Positions 49,415-58,666 of a DNA stretch of 64,000 nucleotides are shown here, piece after piece (the first letter of the stretch is position 1; each line of letters opens with the position of its first letter). Below the pieces are notes generated by a model, which searched no databases, was not told where the DNA came from, and saw nothing but the letters and a program-made list of their open reading frames with translations. The stretch is from Sulfuritalea sp. (GTDB lineage: Bacteria; Pseudomonadota; Gammaproteobacteria; Burkholderiales; Rhodocyclaceae), in the NCBI RefSeq assembly GCF_017302275.1, contig NZ_JAFLDR010000004.1, positions 92,545-156,544 of the forward strand, in the 5' to 3' direction. The position numbers were made by a program, and so were the translations under genes.

Positions 49415-50853
49415 GTCACCGCTCCCGGCAACTGCATCAATTCGACGCCGCGCAGGCCGAGCAACACGCTGGCCGCCGCGAGCGCGAACGCGCTCCACTC
49501 CAAGGTGCGCGGTACGGGCGCGAGCGTCGCGCTCGCCGGCGCCATGAGGAAGGCCTGGCGCAGCACGCGCAAGACATAGACGGCCGCCAGCAGGCCGCCG
49601 GCCAGCACCACTGCGGCGATGATCCAGTGGCCCTGTGCCAGCGCCGCCTCGATGATCTGCCATTTGGCGAGAAAGCCCGAGGACGGCGGCAGCCCCATCA
49701 GCGTCATGCCGGCAAGGCCGAAGGCGAACATGGTCACCGGCAGGCGCTCCACCGCGCCGGCCAGACCGGCCACCGTATCCTGCCCGGTGGCCTTGATCAG
49801 CACGCCGGCAGCGGCGAACATGCCGGCCTTGGCCAGGCCGTGGGCAAATACCTGCATCACGCCGGCATGAATCGCGCCAGGGGCCGCCAGCAAGGGAAAG
49901 ATCAGGAACAGGTAGCCGAGTTGCGCCACGGTCGAATAGGCGATCAGGCGTTTCAGTTTCACGGCGCGAATTGCCTGCCAGGACCCCCAGAAGATTGCCG
50001 CGGCGCCGAGCAGTGCCATCAGCCAGGCGAAGGCGGGCAAGACGGCTTGCAGCGGCCCCAGCCAGAGCCGCAGGATCAGGTAGAACGAGGCCTTCACCAC
50101 CAGTGCCGAGAGCAGCGCCGAGACAGGTGCCGGCGCGCCACCGTGCGCCGGCGGCAACCAGAAGTGGAAGGGGAACAGCGCCGTCTTGAGCATCAGGCCG
50201 GCCACCATCAGTCCGCCGGCAATCCACGCCAGACGCGGCGCGTCGTCGGTCACCAGCGGCAACAGGGTAGCGATCGACACCGTGCCGTAGGCGCCGTAGA
50301 TCAGCGCGACGCCGAGCAGGTAGGCGCCCGATCCCACGAGCGTGGCGAAGAGATAGCGCAAGGCGGCGGCCACCTGCTGCGCGCCGCCGCCCGCCGCGAC
50401 CAGGCCCACGGCAGCGAGTCCGACCAGTTCGAGGGTGACATAGAGGTTGAACAAATCGGCGGAAACGAACAAGGCGTTCAAGCCGGCGATCAGGAAGCCC
50501 GTCAGCGGCCAGAACCAGGTGCCGGCAGGATCCCCCGGCTTGAAGTAACTGCGCGCGTAGATGGCCAGTGGCAGGGCCACGGCCTGTGTCAATAACAGCA
50601 TGGCGGCCGAGAGGCCATCGACGGCGAGGTCGATTCCCAGGGGCGCCCCCCAGCCGCCAACAACATGAGCCGCCGTCCCGCCAGCGCCGACTTTCTGAGC
50701 AAGGTCGAGGGCCAGCCAACATTGCGTTGCCAGACCGGCGATGGCCGGCCACGCGCCGCGCCCCGGCCCGAGCACGAAGGCCAGCGTCGCCCAGGCCAGC
50801 GGCAGCAGGATCAGCCAGGCCAGGGGATCGAACAGGGGCTCACTCATCGACAT
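49411..50853 (-). CDS. mrpD: Cation antiporter subunit MrpD/MbhH-like
   Basis: A 480-residue proton-conducting antiporter subunit. GWGAPLGIDLAVDGLSA (near residue 66-83) is typical of MrpD/MnhD. The central block LKTALFPFHFWLPPAHGGAPAPVSALLSALVVKA contains the conserved Lys and His residues of the proton path. Copy G of the dispersed repeat is read as KVGAGGTA (residues 54-61) in the loop just before the first motif. Start 50853 (overlapping mrpC by 14) or the second ATG at 50847. Confidence 0.9.
   Translation of the reverse strand: MSMSEPLFDPLAWLILLPLAWATLAFVLGPGRGAWPAIAGLATQCWLALDLAQKVGAGGTAAHVVGGWGAPLGIDLAVDGLSAAMLLLTQAVALPLAIYARSYFKPGDPAGTWFWPLTGFLIAGLNALFVSADLFNLYVTLELVGLAAVGLVAAGGGAQQVAAALRYLFATLVGSGAYLLGVALIYGAYGTVSIATLLPLVTDDAPRLAWIAGGLMVAGLMLKTALFPFHFWLPPAHGGAPAPVSALLSALVVKASFYLILRLWLGPLQAVLPAFAWLMALLGAAAIFWGSWQAIRAVKLKRLIAYSTVAQLGYLFLIFPLLAAPGAIHAGVMQVFAHGLAKAGMFAAAGVLIKATGQDTVAGLAGAVERLPVTMFAFGLAGMTLMGLPPSSGFLAKWQIIEAALAQGHWIIAAVVLAGGLLAAVYVLRVLRQAFLMAPASATLAPVPRTLEWSAFALAAASVLLGLRGVELMQLPGAVT
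50671..50692 (-). repeat. Dispersed 22-bp repeat, copy G (exact, inside mrpD)
   Basis: Exact consensus on the reverse strand with GG as free bases, extended left by AA (16-mer shared with E, F, H). It encodes K-V-G-A-G-G-T-A in a loop. Confidence 0.75.
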
Positions 50854-51142
50854 CGCCCGGCAATCCGAGTTGCCCGGTCAGCGCGTGCAGTTTGCGCACC
50901 AGGGCCAGGGCCAGCGCCGTCGCGGCAACGGCAACGACGATGCCGGTGAGCACCATGGCCTGTGGCACCGGATCGGCCACGTCCTGGCGCTGGGCCAGTC
51001 CCACCAGGACGAGGAAGGCGCCGCTGCCCATCAGATTGAAGGCGAGGATGCGCCGCAACAGGTGGCCGATCAATACCACGCCCGCCACCCCCAGCGAGAA
51101 CAGGACAGCGCCCGCCAAGGCGAATACGAAACCCGTGCTCAT
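50840..51142 (-). CDS. mrpC: Cation antiporter subunit MrpC/NuoK-like
   Basis: A 100-residue protein with three hydrophobic helices, as in NuoK and MnhC. The middle helix has GHLLRRILAFNLMGSGAFLVLV, and the third is PVPQAMVLTGIVVAVAATALALAL; the PQAMVLTGIV block is diagnostic. ATG 51142 overlaps mrpB by four bases. Confidence 0.9.
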   Translation of the reverse strand: MSTGFVFALAGAVLFSLGVAGVVLIGHLLRRILAFNLMGSGAFLVLVGLAQRQDVADPVPQAMVLTGIVVAVAATALALALVRKLHALTGQLGLPGDVDE

Positions 51143-51801
51143 GCCCCTTCCTCGCGCGAGAGGAAAAGGAACAAGCTGGCGAGGATCAGCGCCAGCGAGA
51201 CGGTGAGACCGCTCTCGATCAGCAGGATCAGCACGCCTGCCGCTGCGGGCGGATACTGAAGCAAGGAGCCCTGCGTCAGCAGCCCGGTGGCCACCGCCAG
51301 AAACAGCACGAAGCCGGCCGCGAGCCCGATGCGCAGCCCCAGCCGGGGCCTGCTCCATCCCGGTTGCAGGCCGACCAGATGCAACAGCACGGCGGCCGCA
51401 GCCAGCACCGCGCCGGCCTGAAAGGCGCCCCCCGGTCTGAATGCGCCGGCCCAGAGCAGATAGACGGCAACGACGATCATCAAGGGGGTAGCCAGCCGCG
51501 CCAGAGTCTGGAGCACCGGATGCGCCGCACGGGAGGGCGGCACAGGTGCGTCGCCGACGACCGCCAGGAGGGCCAGCAGCGCTACCAGCAGCACCGCGAT
51601 TTCGAGCAGGGTATCGTAGCCGCGATAGTTGAGCAGCACGGCGGTGACCGGATGGGTCACGCCGCTCTGGGCCAGATGCGCTGCCACCGGTGCCCGCAGG
51701 TCGATGGTGGTCGGTCCGAGGTCCAGCATCGCGCCGGCCAGCAGGAAGACAAATGCCAGGGCAAGCGTGAGCACGAAGGCGACAAGCACTCTGCGCTTCA
51801 T
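51139..51801 (-). CDS. mrpB: MbhE-MrpB-like fused antiporter subunit
   Basis: A 220-residue membrane protein. The first 85 residues match the MbhE-like or MrpA C-terminal segment (VTAVLLNYRGYDTLLEIAVLLVALLA). The remaining part is MrpB (FRPGGAFQAGAVLAAAAVLLHLV, then ESGLTVSLALILASLFLF). MrpB alone is about 140 residues, so this is a two-module subunit. Starts overlap with the previous gene by four bases. Confidence 0.85.
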   Translation of the reverse strand: MKRRVLVAFVLTLALAFVFLLAGAMLDLGPTTIDLRAPVAAHLAQSGVTHPVTAVLLNYRGYDTLLEIAVLLVALLALLAVVGDAPVPPSRAAHPVLQTLARLATPLMIVVAVYLLWAGAFRPGGAFQAGAVLAAAAVLLHLVGLQPGWSRPRLGLRIGLAAGFVLFLAVATGLLTQGSLLQYPPAAAGVLILLIESGLTVSLALILASLFLFLSREEGA

Positions 51802-52043
51802 GGCCTTACCCTCCGCCGCAATACTCCGTAGGCGTCAAGCAGCAAGGCGCCGGTGAGGCCCGCACCGATCGCGGCCTCGGCCAGCCCGATGTCGGGCGCC
51901 GCCAGCCGCGCCCAGGCCAGGCTCATCAGCAGCCCGAAAACAATGAACAGCACGAGGGCGCGGTCGAGCCGGGGTGTCGCCAGCGTGCGCCAGGCAGTCC
52001 ACAGCAGCGACAGCGCGAGCAAAAGGTCGAACGCGAGCGTCAT
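51798..52043 (-). CDS. DUF4040 / MbhD-like antiporter subunit
   Basis: An 81-residue two- to three-helix protein. RALVLFIVFGLLMSLAWARLAAPDIGLAEAAIGAGLTGALLL matches the DUF4040 module, which in classic Mrp is part of the large MrpA but in archaeal Mbh is the separate MbhD. ATG 52043 overlaps mrpG by four bases. Confidence 0.85.
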   Translation of the reverse strand: MTLAFDLLLALSLLWTAWRTLATPRLDRALVLFIVFGLLMSLAWARLAAPDIGLAEAAIGAGLTGALLLDAYGVLRRRVRP

Positions 52044-52342
52044 GGCCGTTCCTGGCGCCAGGGAGTGATGCCGAGCCTGTCTGCGCGGCGGGCGATGGCG
52101 AAGCTGATGCCGGCGCTCGCTGCCATTACCAGGGGCCAGATCAGCAGCAGCTTGAGCGCCACCGCGATGCTCTCGGCCTGGAGCGCGAGTCCGAGCAAGA
52201 CGCAACCCAGGCCCAGATTGTCCGCCTTGGCCAGCGCGTGCAGGCGGCTATACACATCCGGAAAGCGCAGCAGCCCCACGGTCCCGGCGAAAAAGAAGAA
52301 GGCGCCGACCAGTAGCAGGGCCATGCTCAGCCACTCAATCAT
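52040..52342 (-). CDS. mrpG: Cation antiporter subunit MrpG/MnhG
   Basis: A 100-residue protein with three helices. The motif GTVGLLRFPDVYSRLHALAKADNLG is diagnostic of MnhG. ATG 52342 lies inside the end of mrpF (8-base overlap). Confidence 0.9.
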   Translation of the reverse strand: MIEWLSMALLLVGAFFFFAGTVGLLRFPDVYSRLHALAKADNLGLGCVLLGLALQAESIAVALKLLLIWPLVMAASAGISFAIARRADRLGITPWRQERP

Positions 52343-52607
52343 GCTCACCCTCCGTGCGCTGCCAGGCGCGCTTGGCGAAGGCGATACCGCCGATGGCGGC
52401 GAGCAGCGCCAGTACCAGCGCGACATCGACCAGCGCAGGCAGATGCATCACAGGCGCCAGAAGGACGAGGATGCCCGTGCCGGTGGTGCCGATCAGCAGC
52501 GCCACCAGCATGCCGTCGGCCGCTGTCGGGCCGCGCGCCGCGGCAATCAGGGCGACCGCCAGATTGGCGAGCAGGAACAGCGCGACGGCGAGCACCAGCG
52601 TGGTCAT
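52335..52607 (-). CDS. mrpF: Cation antiporter subunit MrpF/MnhF
   Basis: A 90-residue three-helix protein; RGPTAADGMLVALLIGTTGTGILV is the MnhF pattern and LVDVALVLALLAAIGGIAFAK is the last helix. It overlaps mrpE by four bases. Confidence 0.9.
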   Translation of the reverse strand: MTTLVLAVALFLLANLAVALIAAARGPTAADGMLVALLIGTTGTGILVLLAPVMHLPALVDVALVLALLAAIGGIAFAKRAWQRTEGEHD

Positions 52608-53074
52608 GGCGCCTCCCCGAACAATCCGGCGATCGAGGTTTCGAGCGCCCGCGTTTCGGCAACGACTGGCAGGGAATCGTCCAGCACATGCAGGCGCAGG
52701 CTTGTGTCATTCAGGTCGACGCCGAGCGTGCCCGGCATCAGACCCAGGGCGTTGACCAGCAGGATCCGCGCTTCACCCGGCGGCAGCATAACCCGCAGTT
52801 CGATGATCCCGGGGCGCAAGGCCGCGCGCCCGCGCAGTGCCATGGCGGCCACCTGAAAGCCACCGCGCAGCGAATTCCAGAGGAAGAAGCGCAGAAAACG
52901 GACCAGCCCGGCAAGGCGCATGGGCAGCTTGCCCGGCGGCTGAAGCTTGAGGCTCGTCCAGGTCGCCGCCGCGACGGCAACACCGCCCAGCAGCCAGCCG
53001 TCGAGGCGGCCTTCGGCGAGGATCCACCACAGGAGGCCGAAGGCCAGCCCGCGCAAGAAAGTCGACCGAATCAC
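52604..53074 (-). CDS. mrpE: Cation antiporter subunit MrpE/MnhE
   Basis: A 156-residue subunit with two N-terminal helices and a cytoplasmic domain. LNALGLMPGTLGVDLNDTSLRLHVLD-type sequence, here VNALGLMPGTLGVDL, is the MnhE signature. It is the first gene of the eight-gene antiporter operon E-F-G-(DUF4040)-B-C-D-D', 12 bases after the CaCA gene, which probably belongs to the same transcript. Confidence 0.9.
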   Translation of the reverse strand: MIRSTFLRGLAFGLLWWILAEGRLDGWLLGGVAVAAATWTSLKLQPPGKLPMRLAGLVRFLRFFLWNSLRGGFQVAAMALRGRAALRPGIIELRVMLPPGEARILLVNALGLMPGTLGVDLNDTSLRLHVLDDSLPVVAETRALETSIAGLFGEAP

Positions 53075-53086
53075 CGCCCCATCCCG

Positions 53087-54208
53087 TCAGCGGTGGCGAA
53101 CTCGCCATTGGCGCAGGGTGATCACGGCCAGCGTGATGGCGGTCAGCGGTAACACGACCGTCGTCATGGCCGCTCCGTAGGTCGTGAGTGCATCGTGCTG
53201 TTGCGCCGCCAGGAGCAGGAAGGCTGTATACACAAAGTAGTAGAACAGGAACAGCGCGCCTTCCCAGCGCTCGATCGCGTAACCGGAAAAAAAGATCGGC
53301 AAGCAGGCGACGGCAACGGCGATCATGGCCAGCAGGTCGAAACTGAGCATGGCCGGGGCCACGGGCAAAGCCGCCGGGGCGACCAGGCTCGAAACCCCGA
53401 GCACGCCGAGGATGTTGAAGGTGTTGCTGCCGATGACGTTGCCGACCGCGATGTCGCGCTCGCCGCGCAACGTGGCAATCACTGATGTCGCCACCTCGGG
53501 CAGCGATGTGCCGGCGGCGACGATGGTCAGGCCGATCACCAGTTCGCTCAAGCCGAGGGCCCTGGCAAAACTGACCGCCGCATCGACCAGCCAGTGTGCG
53601 CCGAGCACGAGCATGCCAAGCCCGCCGGCGACGAGCAAGAGCTGCATGCCCCAGTGGCTATCCCACGCCGCCCCTCGCGGCGCGGCAAACTCAGTCGCGT
53701 ATTCGTCCTTCGTGCTCTGCGTCTCCTTGCGGCTCTGACGGATCAGGAAAACGGTGTACGTGACAAGCAAACCGAACAACAGTGCCCCATCCAGCCGGCC
53801 GATGCCGCCATCCAGGGCCAGCGCAAACAGCAGCACCGAGGCGCCGACCATGATCGGCACTTCCTGGCGGATCAGTTGGGGCGCCACCAACAGCGGTGCG
53901 ATGACTGCCGAGACGCCAAGAATGAACAGCACATTGAAGATGTTGCTGCCGACGACGTTACCCAGCGCGATATCGACCTGCCCACCCCATGCCGAACGCA
54001 CCGAGACGGCGAGCTCCGGCGCGCTGGTACCGAAGGCGACGATCGTCAGTCCCAGTACCAGCGGTGAAATGCCAAACGACAAGGCGAGCTTCGAGGCGCC
54101 GCGAATCAGGAGCTGAGCGCCGAAGACCAGCGTGACGAGACCGAGGGCGAAGATCAGTGCGGTCAGTTCAATTTCTCCTCGAAGTGAATGGGATCTGCCC
54201 CAAGACAA
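53087..54208 (-). CDS. Calcium/sodium-type (CaCA family) antiporter
   Basis: A roughly 370-residue exchanger with the two CaCA alpha repeats: GTSAPELAVSVRSA with GNVVGSNIFNVLFILG, and GTSLPEVATSVIAT with GNVIGSNTFNILGVLG. Each repeat holds the acidic cation ligand. Ten or so hydrophobic segments. The start is unclear: TTG at 54208 gives 373 residues; a GAGGAG site stands about eight bases before an in-frame CTG that would give a tighter N-terminus. Ions exchanged could be Ca2+ or another cation for Na+ or H+. Confidence 0.9.
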   Translation of the reverse strand: MSWGRSHSLRGEIELTALIFALGLVTLVFGAQLLIRGASKLALSFGISPLVLGLTIVAFGTSAPELAVSVRSAWGGQVDIALGNVVGSNIFNVLFILGVSAVIAPLLVAPQLIRQEVPIMVGASVLLFALALDGGIGRLDGALLFGLLVTYTVFLIRQSRKETQSTKDEYATEFAAPRGAAWDSHWGMQLLLVAGGLGMLVLGAHWLVDAAVSFARALGLSELVIGLTIVAAGTSLPEVATSVIATLRGERDIAVGNVIGSNTFNILGVLGVSSLVAPAALPVAPAMLSFDLLAMIAVAVACLPIFFSGYAIERWEGALFLFYYFVYTAFLLLAAQQHDALTTYGAAMTTVVLPLTAITLAVITLRQWRVRHR

Positions 54209-54253
54209 TCAAAGCGGTGAGCAATGCGCCGTGGGAGAAAGGATGCCAGTGGC

Positions 54254-54655
54254 TCACTTGGGTGGTTCAGTCCGAAAAAGAACGCCCTGGCCCTGGCGCA
54301 AAAAATAGTGCCGGGCCGCCAGCAGGGCGACGAAAGCCAGTGCGCATAAGAAAATATCGAGGGCATCGACATCGGCCTTGAACGTCTTGCGCGCGACCAC
54401 AAACGCCAATAGTTCGAGAATTGCCTCGAGACTGTGCGTGAGCAGTGTTCGGACAAGTTCGATCCCGATCACCATCAGCAACACTCGGTAGATCAATTCA
54501 TAGAACGTCGCTGTGTCATGCCAGTCCATATGAACCAGTTCGGTCGTACTCGCAATCCCATAGGCAATAATCCCGGCAACGATCCCGGATGCCAGAAGGC
54601 GCTCGAGCCATGTACCGAAATGCCTGGCCAAGCTAGTCAGTCGTTCTGAATTCAC
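54254..54655 (-). CDS. PsiE-like small membrane protein
   Basis: A 133-residue protein with four hydrophobic segments, resembling the phosphate-starvation-inducible PsiE family (conserved acid in YELIYRVLLMVIGIELVRTLL). The start GTG at 54655 has a clear AGGAGG seven bases before it; the frame to 54688 is less likely. Function is unknown even in E. coli. It lies 45 bases before the CaCA gene on the same strand. Confidence 0.55.
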   Translation of the reverse strand: MNSERLTSLARHFGTWLERLLASGIVAGIIAYGIASTTELVHMDWHDTATFYELIYRVLLMVIGIELVRTLLTHSLEAILELLAFVVARKTFKADVDALDIFLCALAFVALLAARHYFLRQGQGVLFRTEPPK

Positions 54656-55240
54656 GGAGCGCCTCCTGTGGATATGGCCGGTCGGCAATCATCAAATTGT
54701 ACAGGCCGTATTTGGCTCTGGAATTTTGCTTCCCTGAAGCCGCCGGTCGCCACTGCATGCTTGATGCCCGGATCAACTGTAGGGCCATCGTAATTTCACC
54801 GAACTCTTCGATATGGGAGGTGGTGCATGGAAATCCAACGGCATGCGCGAAACAAAAATTCACGGCAGCTGTATTGTTAGCGAGGGTGTTCCCAATCATG
54901 CTTGTCTACAGTGCTCGCATCGCACGGGACTCAGGAGAAAATTGAGTTATCTACGCTGATCGGATCCATCACAGAGTCAAGGCAGTTCAGATGTCAATCT
55001 GATCGTCGCGAACCGGACATTCAACTGGGGCAGAATGCGCCTCCACTATTGACATTGGATCGCAACCTCGATCGGCAAGTAATGGCCGGGGTGGCACAGT
55101 GCGGATGACAGTTGCTCGCCATGAACCGGACCTTCAGCCGAGGCAAAGGTCACGCTAGCCACAGGAACTAGACGGCTATCTCGAATGGCATAATGGCCGA
55201 TCCCTGCCGGTCGAACGATCGATCGGCACATAGCGGGGCG
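54656..55240. other. 585-base region without a supported gene, lower GC than neighbours
   Basis: Reverse ORFs of 60-90 codons (for example 54633-54899) and forward ones (54697-54945) exist here but none has a convincing start site, length or recognisable motif. Base composition is clearly more balanced than in the flanking genes, which points to foreign or decayed DNA. No tRNA, terminator or repeat was seen. Confidence 0.5.
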
Positions 55241-55771
55241 TCACGTCCCACCTTTCGCGGCATTGCTCTGCCGGGCCTCCATCCAGCGCCCATCGCCCAG
55301 CACGACCGAGGTTTCGACTTGCCGCTCGGGAATCGACCAGTATTTGCGGAGCAGGGAATCCTTGTCCTCTTTCGGTACCAGAGCAAAGCCGTTCCGGCGA
55401 TAGAAATCGATGGCCCAGGACGCGTCCGCCCAGGTGCCGACCAACAGGGGCTTTTCCGCGAGGCTTGCCACCTGGCGCAGGAGCATTGTCCCCACCCCTT
55501 TCCTCTGTATGGCCAGCGCGATGTAGGCATGGCGTATCAGGGCGACGGCTCCCTTGTCCTGCATTCCCATCACCCCGGCCAGTCGGCCGTCGTCCTCCGC
55601 GACCCGGAACATGACGCCATTCGCAATTTCACCTTCGAGTTCATCGCGTGGCATGTAGGGTTCGTGCCACCTGTCGACTGGGATCACGCCGCGATATGCC
55701 TGGGCGGCTGCGTTGATGATCGCCAGCGCCGCATCCACATCCGTCGCCAGCATTTCCCTGATCCCCATCAT
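55241..55771 (-). CDS. GNAT-family N-acetyltransferase
   Basis: A 176-residue acyltransferase. Motif A reads ALAIQRKGVGTMLLRQV, binding acetyl-CoA (R-K-G-V-G loop). The C-terminal part carries ASWAIDFYRRNGFALVPKE, the typical last helix-strand. The first ATG at 55771 overlaps the VanZ gene stop (ATGA). Substrate unknown. It is the last gene of the AmmeMemoRadiSam operon. Confidence 0.85.
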   Translation of the reverse strand: MMGIREMLATDVDAALAIINAAAQAYRGVIPVDRWHEPYMPRDELEGEIANGVMFRVAEDDGRLAGVMGMQDKGAVALIRHAYIALAIQRKGVGTMLLRQVASLAEKPLLVGTWADASWAIDFYRRNGFALVPKEDKDSLLRKYWSIPERQVETSVVLGDGRWMEARQSNAAKGGT

Positions 55772-56166
55772 GCGCTTCGAGTGGCGCTGCCTTGCCAGCG
55801 CTCGCGCAGGATCGGCAGGCGATGGCAGAGCGGACGCAACAACGCATAGGCGGCGAGGCCGAGGGCGTCCACGGCAAGGTCGAGCATCGAGAAATGGCGG
55901 AAGGGCAGGAAGTACTGCACGATTTCGATCAGCAGTCCGTAGCCGAGCAGTGCGCCGGCCTTGGCGAGGGTGAATTCCTCGCGCGGGAAGGAAAAATCGA
56001 GCAGCGCGGCCAGGACCAGGAAGGCTGCCATGTGGTTGAGCTTGTCGCTGACCAGATGCGACAGCTTGTGCTCCGCAGGTGTCACCGCGAGGTAGCTGAC
56101 GACGACCAGCGTCACCGCGAACGCGATGCGAAACGCCGGAACGTAACGCAGAAAGCGGTCGCTCAT
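55768..56166 (-). CDS. VanZ-like family membrane protein
   Basis: A 132-residue protein with about four hydrophobic segments. Conserved acids in SDKLNHMAAFLVLA and LLIEIVQYFLPFRHFSMLDLAVDALG are the VanZ-family pattern. Its role in this setting is not known. It follows amrS by 18 bases and overlaps the acetyltransferase gene. Confidence 0.78.
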   Translation of the reverse strand: MSDRFLRYVPAFRIAFAVTLVVVSYLAVTPAEHKLSHLVSDKLNHMAAFLVLAALLDFSFPREEFTLAKAGALLGYGLLIEIVQYFLPFRHFSMLDLAVDALGLAAYALLRPLCHRLPILRERWQGSATRSA

Positions 56167-56184
56167 GGCTCGGCCTGGCCCCGG

Positions 56185-57257
<1,073 letters not shown>

Positions 57258-57282
<25 letters not shown>

Positions 57283-58664
57283 TTCTGCACCTCGTAGCGT
57301 TGCAGCCTGACGTCGGGCGACCAGTAGTCGGCGGGCAGTCCGGCCTTCTGTTTCAGGTGGGCCATGAACTGGCGCGGATCGGGCAACTGTTCCCAGACCT
57401 GGGGCAGGAAGGTGCTGCGGCCGAGTTTGCCACCCTCGCCGGCGCTGAAGATCACGCCATCGACATTCGGCCGCAACTGGCGCAGGGCGTCGGCTTCGTC
57501 GCTGAACGCCATCGGCTGCGGCGCGGTCAGCAGCGAAACCTCGACCCGGGTGCGCGTAAATTCGGCCAGGGTCAGCGGCGGAAAGCGCGGGTCGCGGAAC
57601 GCGGCGGCGAGGGCATTGGCGCGCACGTCCTGGTCGAGCGGACGATGGGCTTCGAGCGAGCCGATGCAGCCGCGCAAAAGCCCATTCTGGGTCAGCGTGA
57701 CGAAGGTCGCACCCGGTTGGTCCAGCGCCGGATGCGCCGGTTCCGCCCGGGTGGCCTGTCCGAGTTTGGCGGCGATGGCGTTGCGGGCGCGCACCAGCAG
57801 TGCCGGGCCGGGATCGGCGGCGGCGGTCGGCGGCGCTTCGTAGAGGGCGAAGGAGGCATAGCCGACCACGCGGCCCTTGTCGCCGGCCGTGTCGCCGGAG
57901 TTGCACTGGGCGATGCGCTCGATGCGCAGTCCGCGTTTGCGTGCGACCGCCAGCAGGCCGTTGATCGGCAGCGCGCCGCAGGCCTGCTCGAAGCTGGTCA
58001 GTTGCTCCAGCGCGAGGATGCGCCCGGCCGTGGCCTGGTCGATCTTGCGTGCCTCGGCGTAGGCGTGGAAATGCGACAGGTCGGAGCTGATCACGATCAG
58101 GGTTTCCGGCCCGCCCCAGAGCCGGTCGATGACCTGGGCGACTTCGGCGGCACCGGTCTGGCCAACCGCGAGCGGCACCAGTTTGAAATCGCCGAGCACG
58201 GTCTGCAGGAATGGCAGTTGCACTTCCAGCGAATGCTCCTGGGCATGGGCGGCGTCGCTGGACACGATCTGCGGCAGGTCGGCCAGGCCGTCGAGCGCCG
58301 CGCGGTCGACGGCGATCCGCCCAAGCGGCGTGGCGAAGGCCTGCGCCGTCGGCGCGGCAAGCCCGCGCACCGAAACGCGGTGGCAGGGACCGAGCAGCAC
58401 CACGCGACGGATGCGGCCGGCCAGCGCGGCAAGCAGGGCGTAAGCCTTGCCGGCGGTGCCGCCGGAATAGATGTAGCCGGCATGCGGCACGATGAGGGCC
58501 TTGAGCAGGCCGTCGCCAGAAGTTATGCGAAGCGGTATCCCCTTGTGGGACGGCGCCGGCGACACGGCGAGACAAACTGCCAATTCGTCCCGCAGCGCAT
58601 CGGGATCGCCGGGATAGAAACTGCCGGCCACGGCCGGCGGGCGTTGCGTGGTGGCGGTAGTCAT
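57258..58664 (-). CDS. Memo-AMMECR1 fusion protein (AmmeMemoRadiSam B and A in one chain)
   Basis: A 468-residue two-domain protein. Residues 1 to about 275 are a Memo domain (AGSFYPGDPDALRDEL, PHAGYIYSGG, SSDLSHFHAY, and the C-terminal VVGYASFALYE), like class III ring-opening dioxygenases. Residues about 285-468 are AMMECR1 (GATFVTLTQNGLLRGCIGSLEAHRPLDQDV). In many genomes these are separate; fused forms are known and strengthen the view that they act together. ATG 58664 is 2 bases after the MgtC-like stop. Confidence 0.9.
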
Positions 58665-58666
58665 GG

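Noticed and set aside
49415-50752. Apparent 950-residue reverse protein spanning both antiporter subunits
   Set aside because: Its first half is the wrong frame of the 480-residue subunit; the real second gene starts at 49414.
54633-54899. Reverse 88-codon ORF upstream of the PsiE-like gene
   Set aside because: Overlaps the psiE-like start, has no start signal and no recognisable motif.
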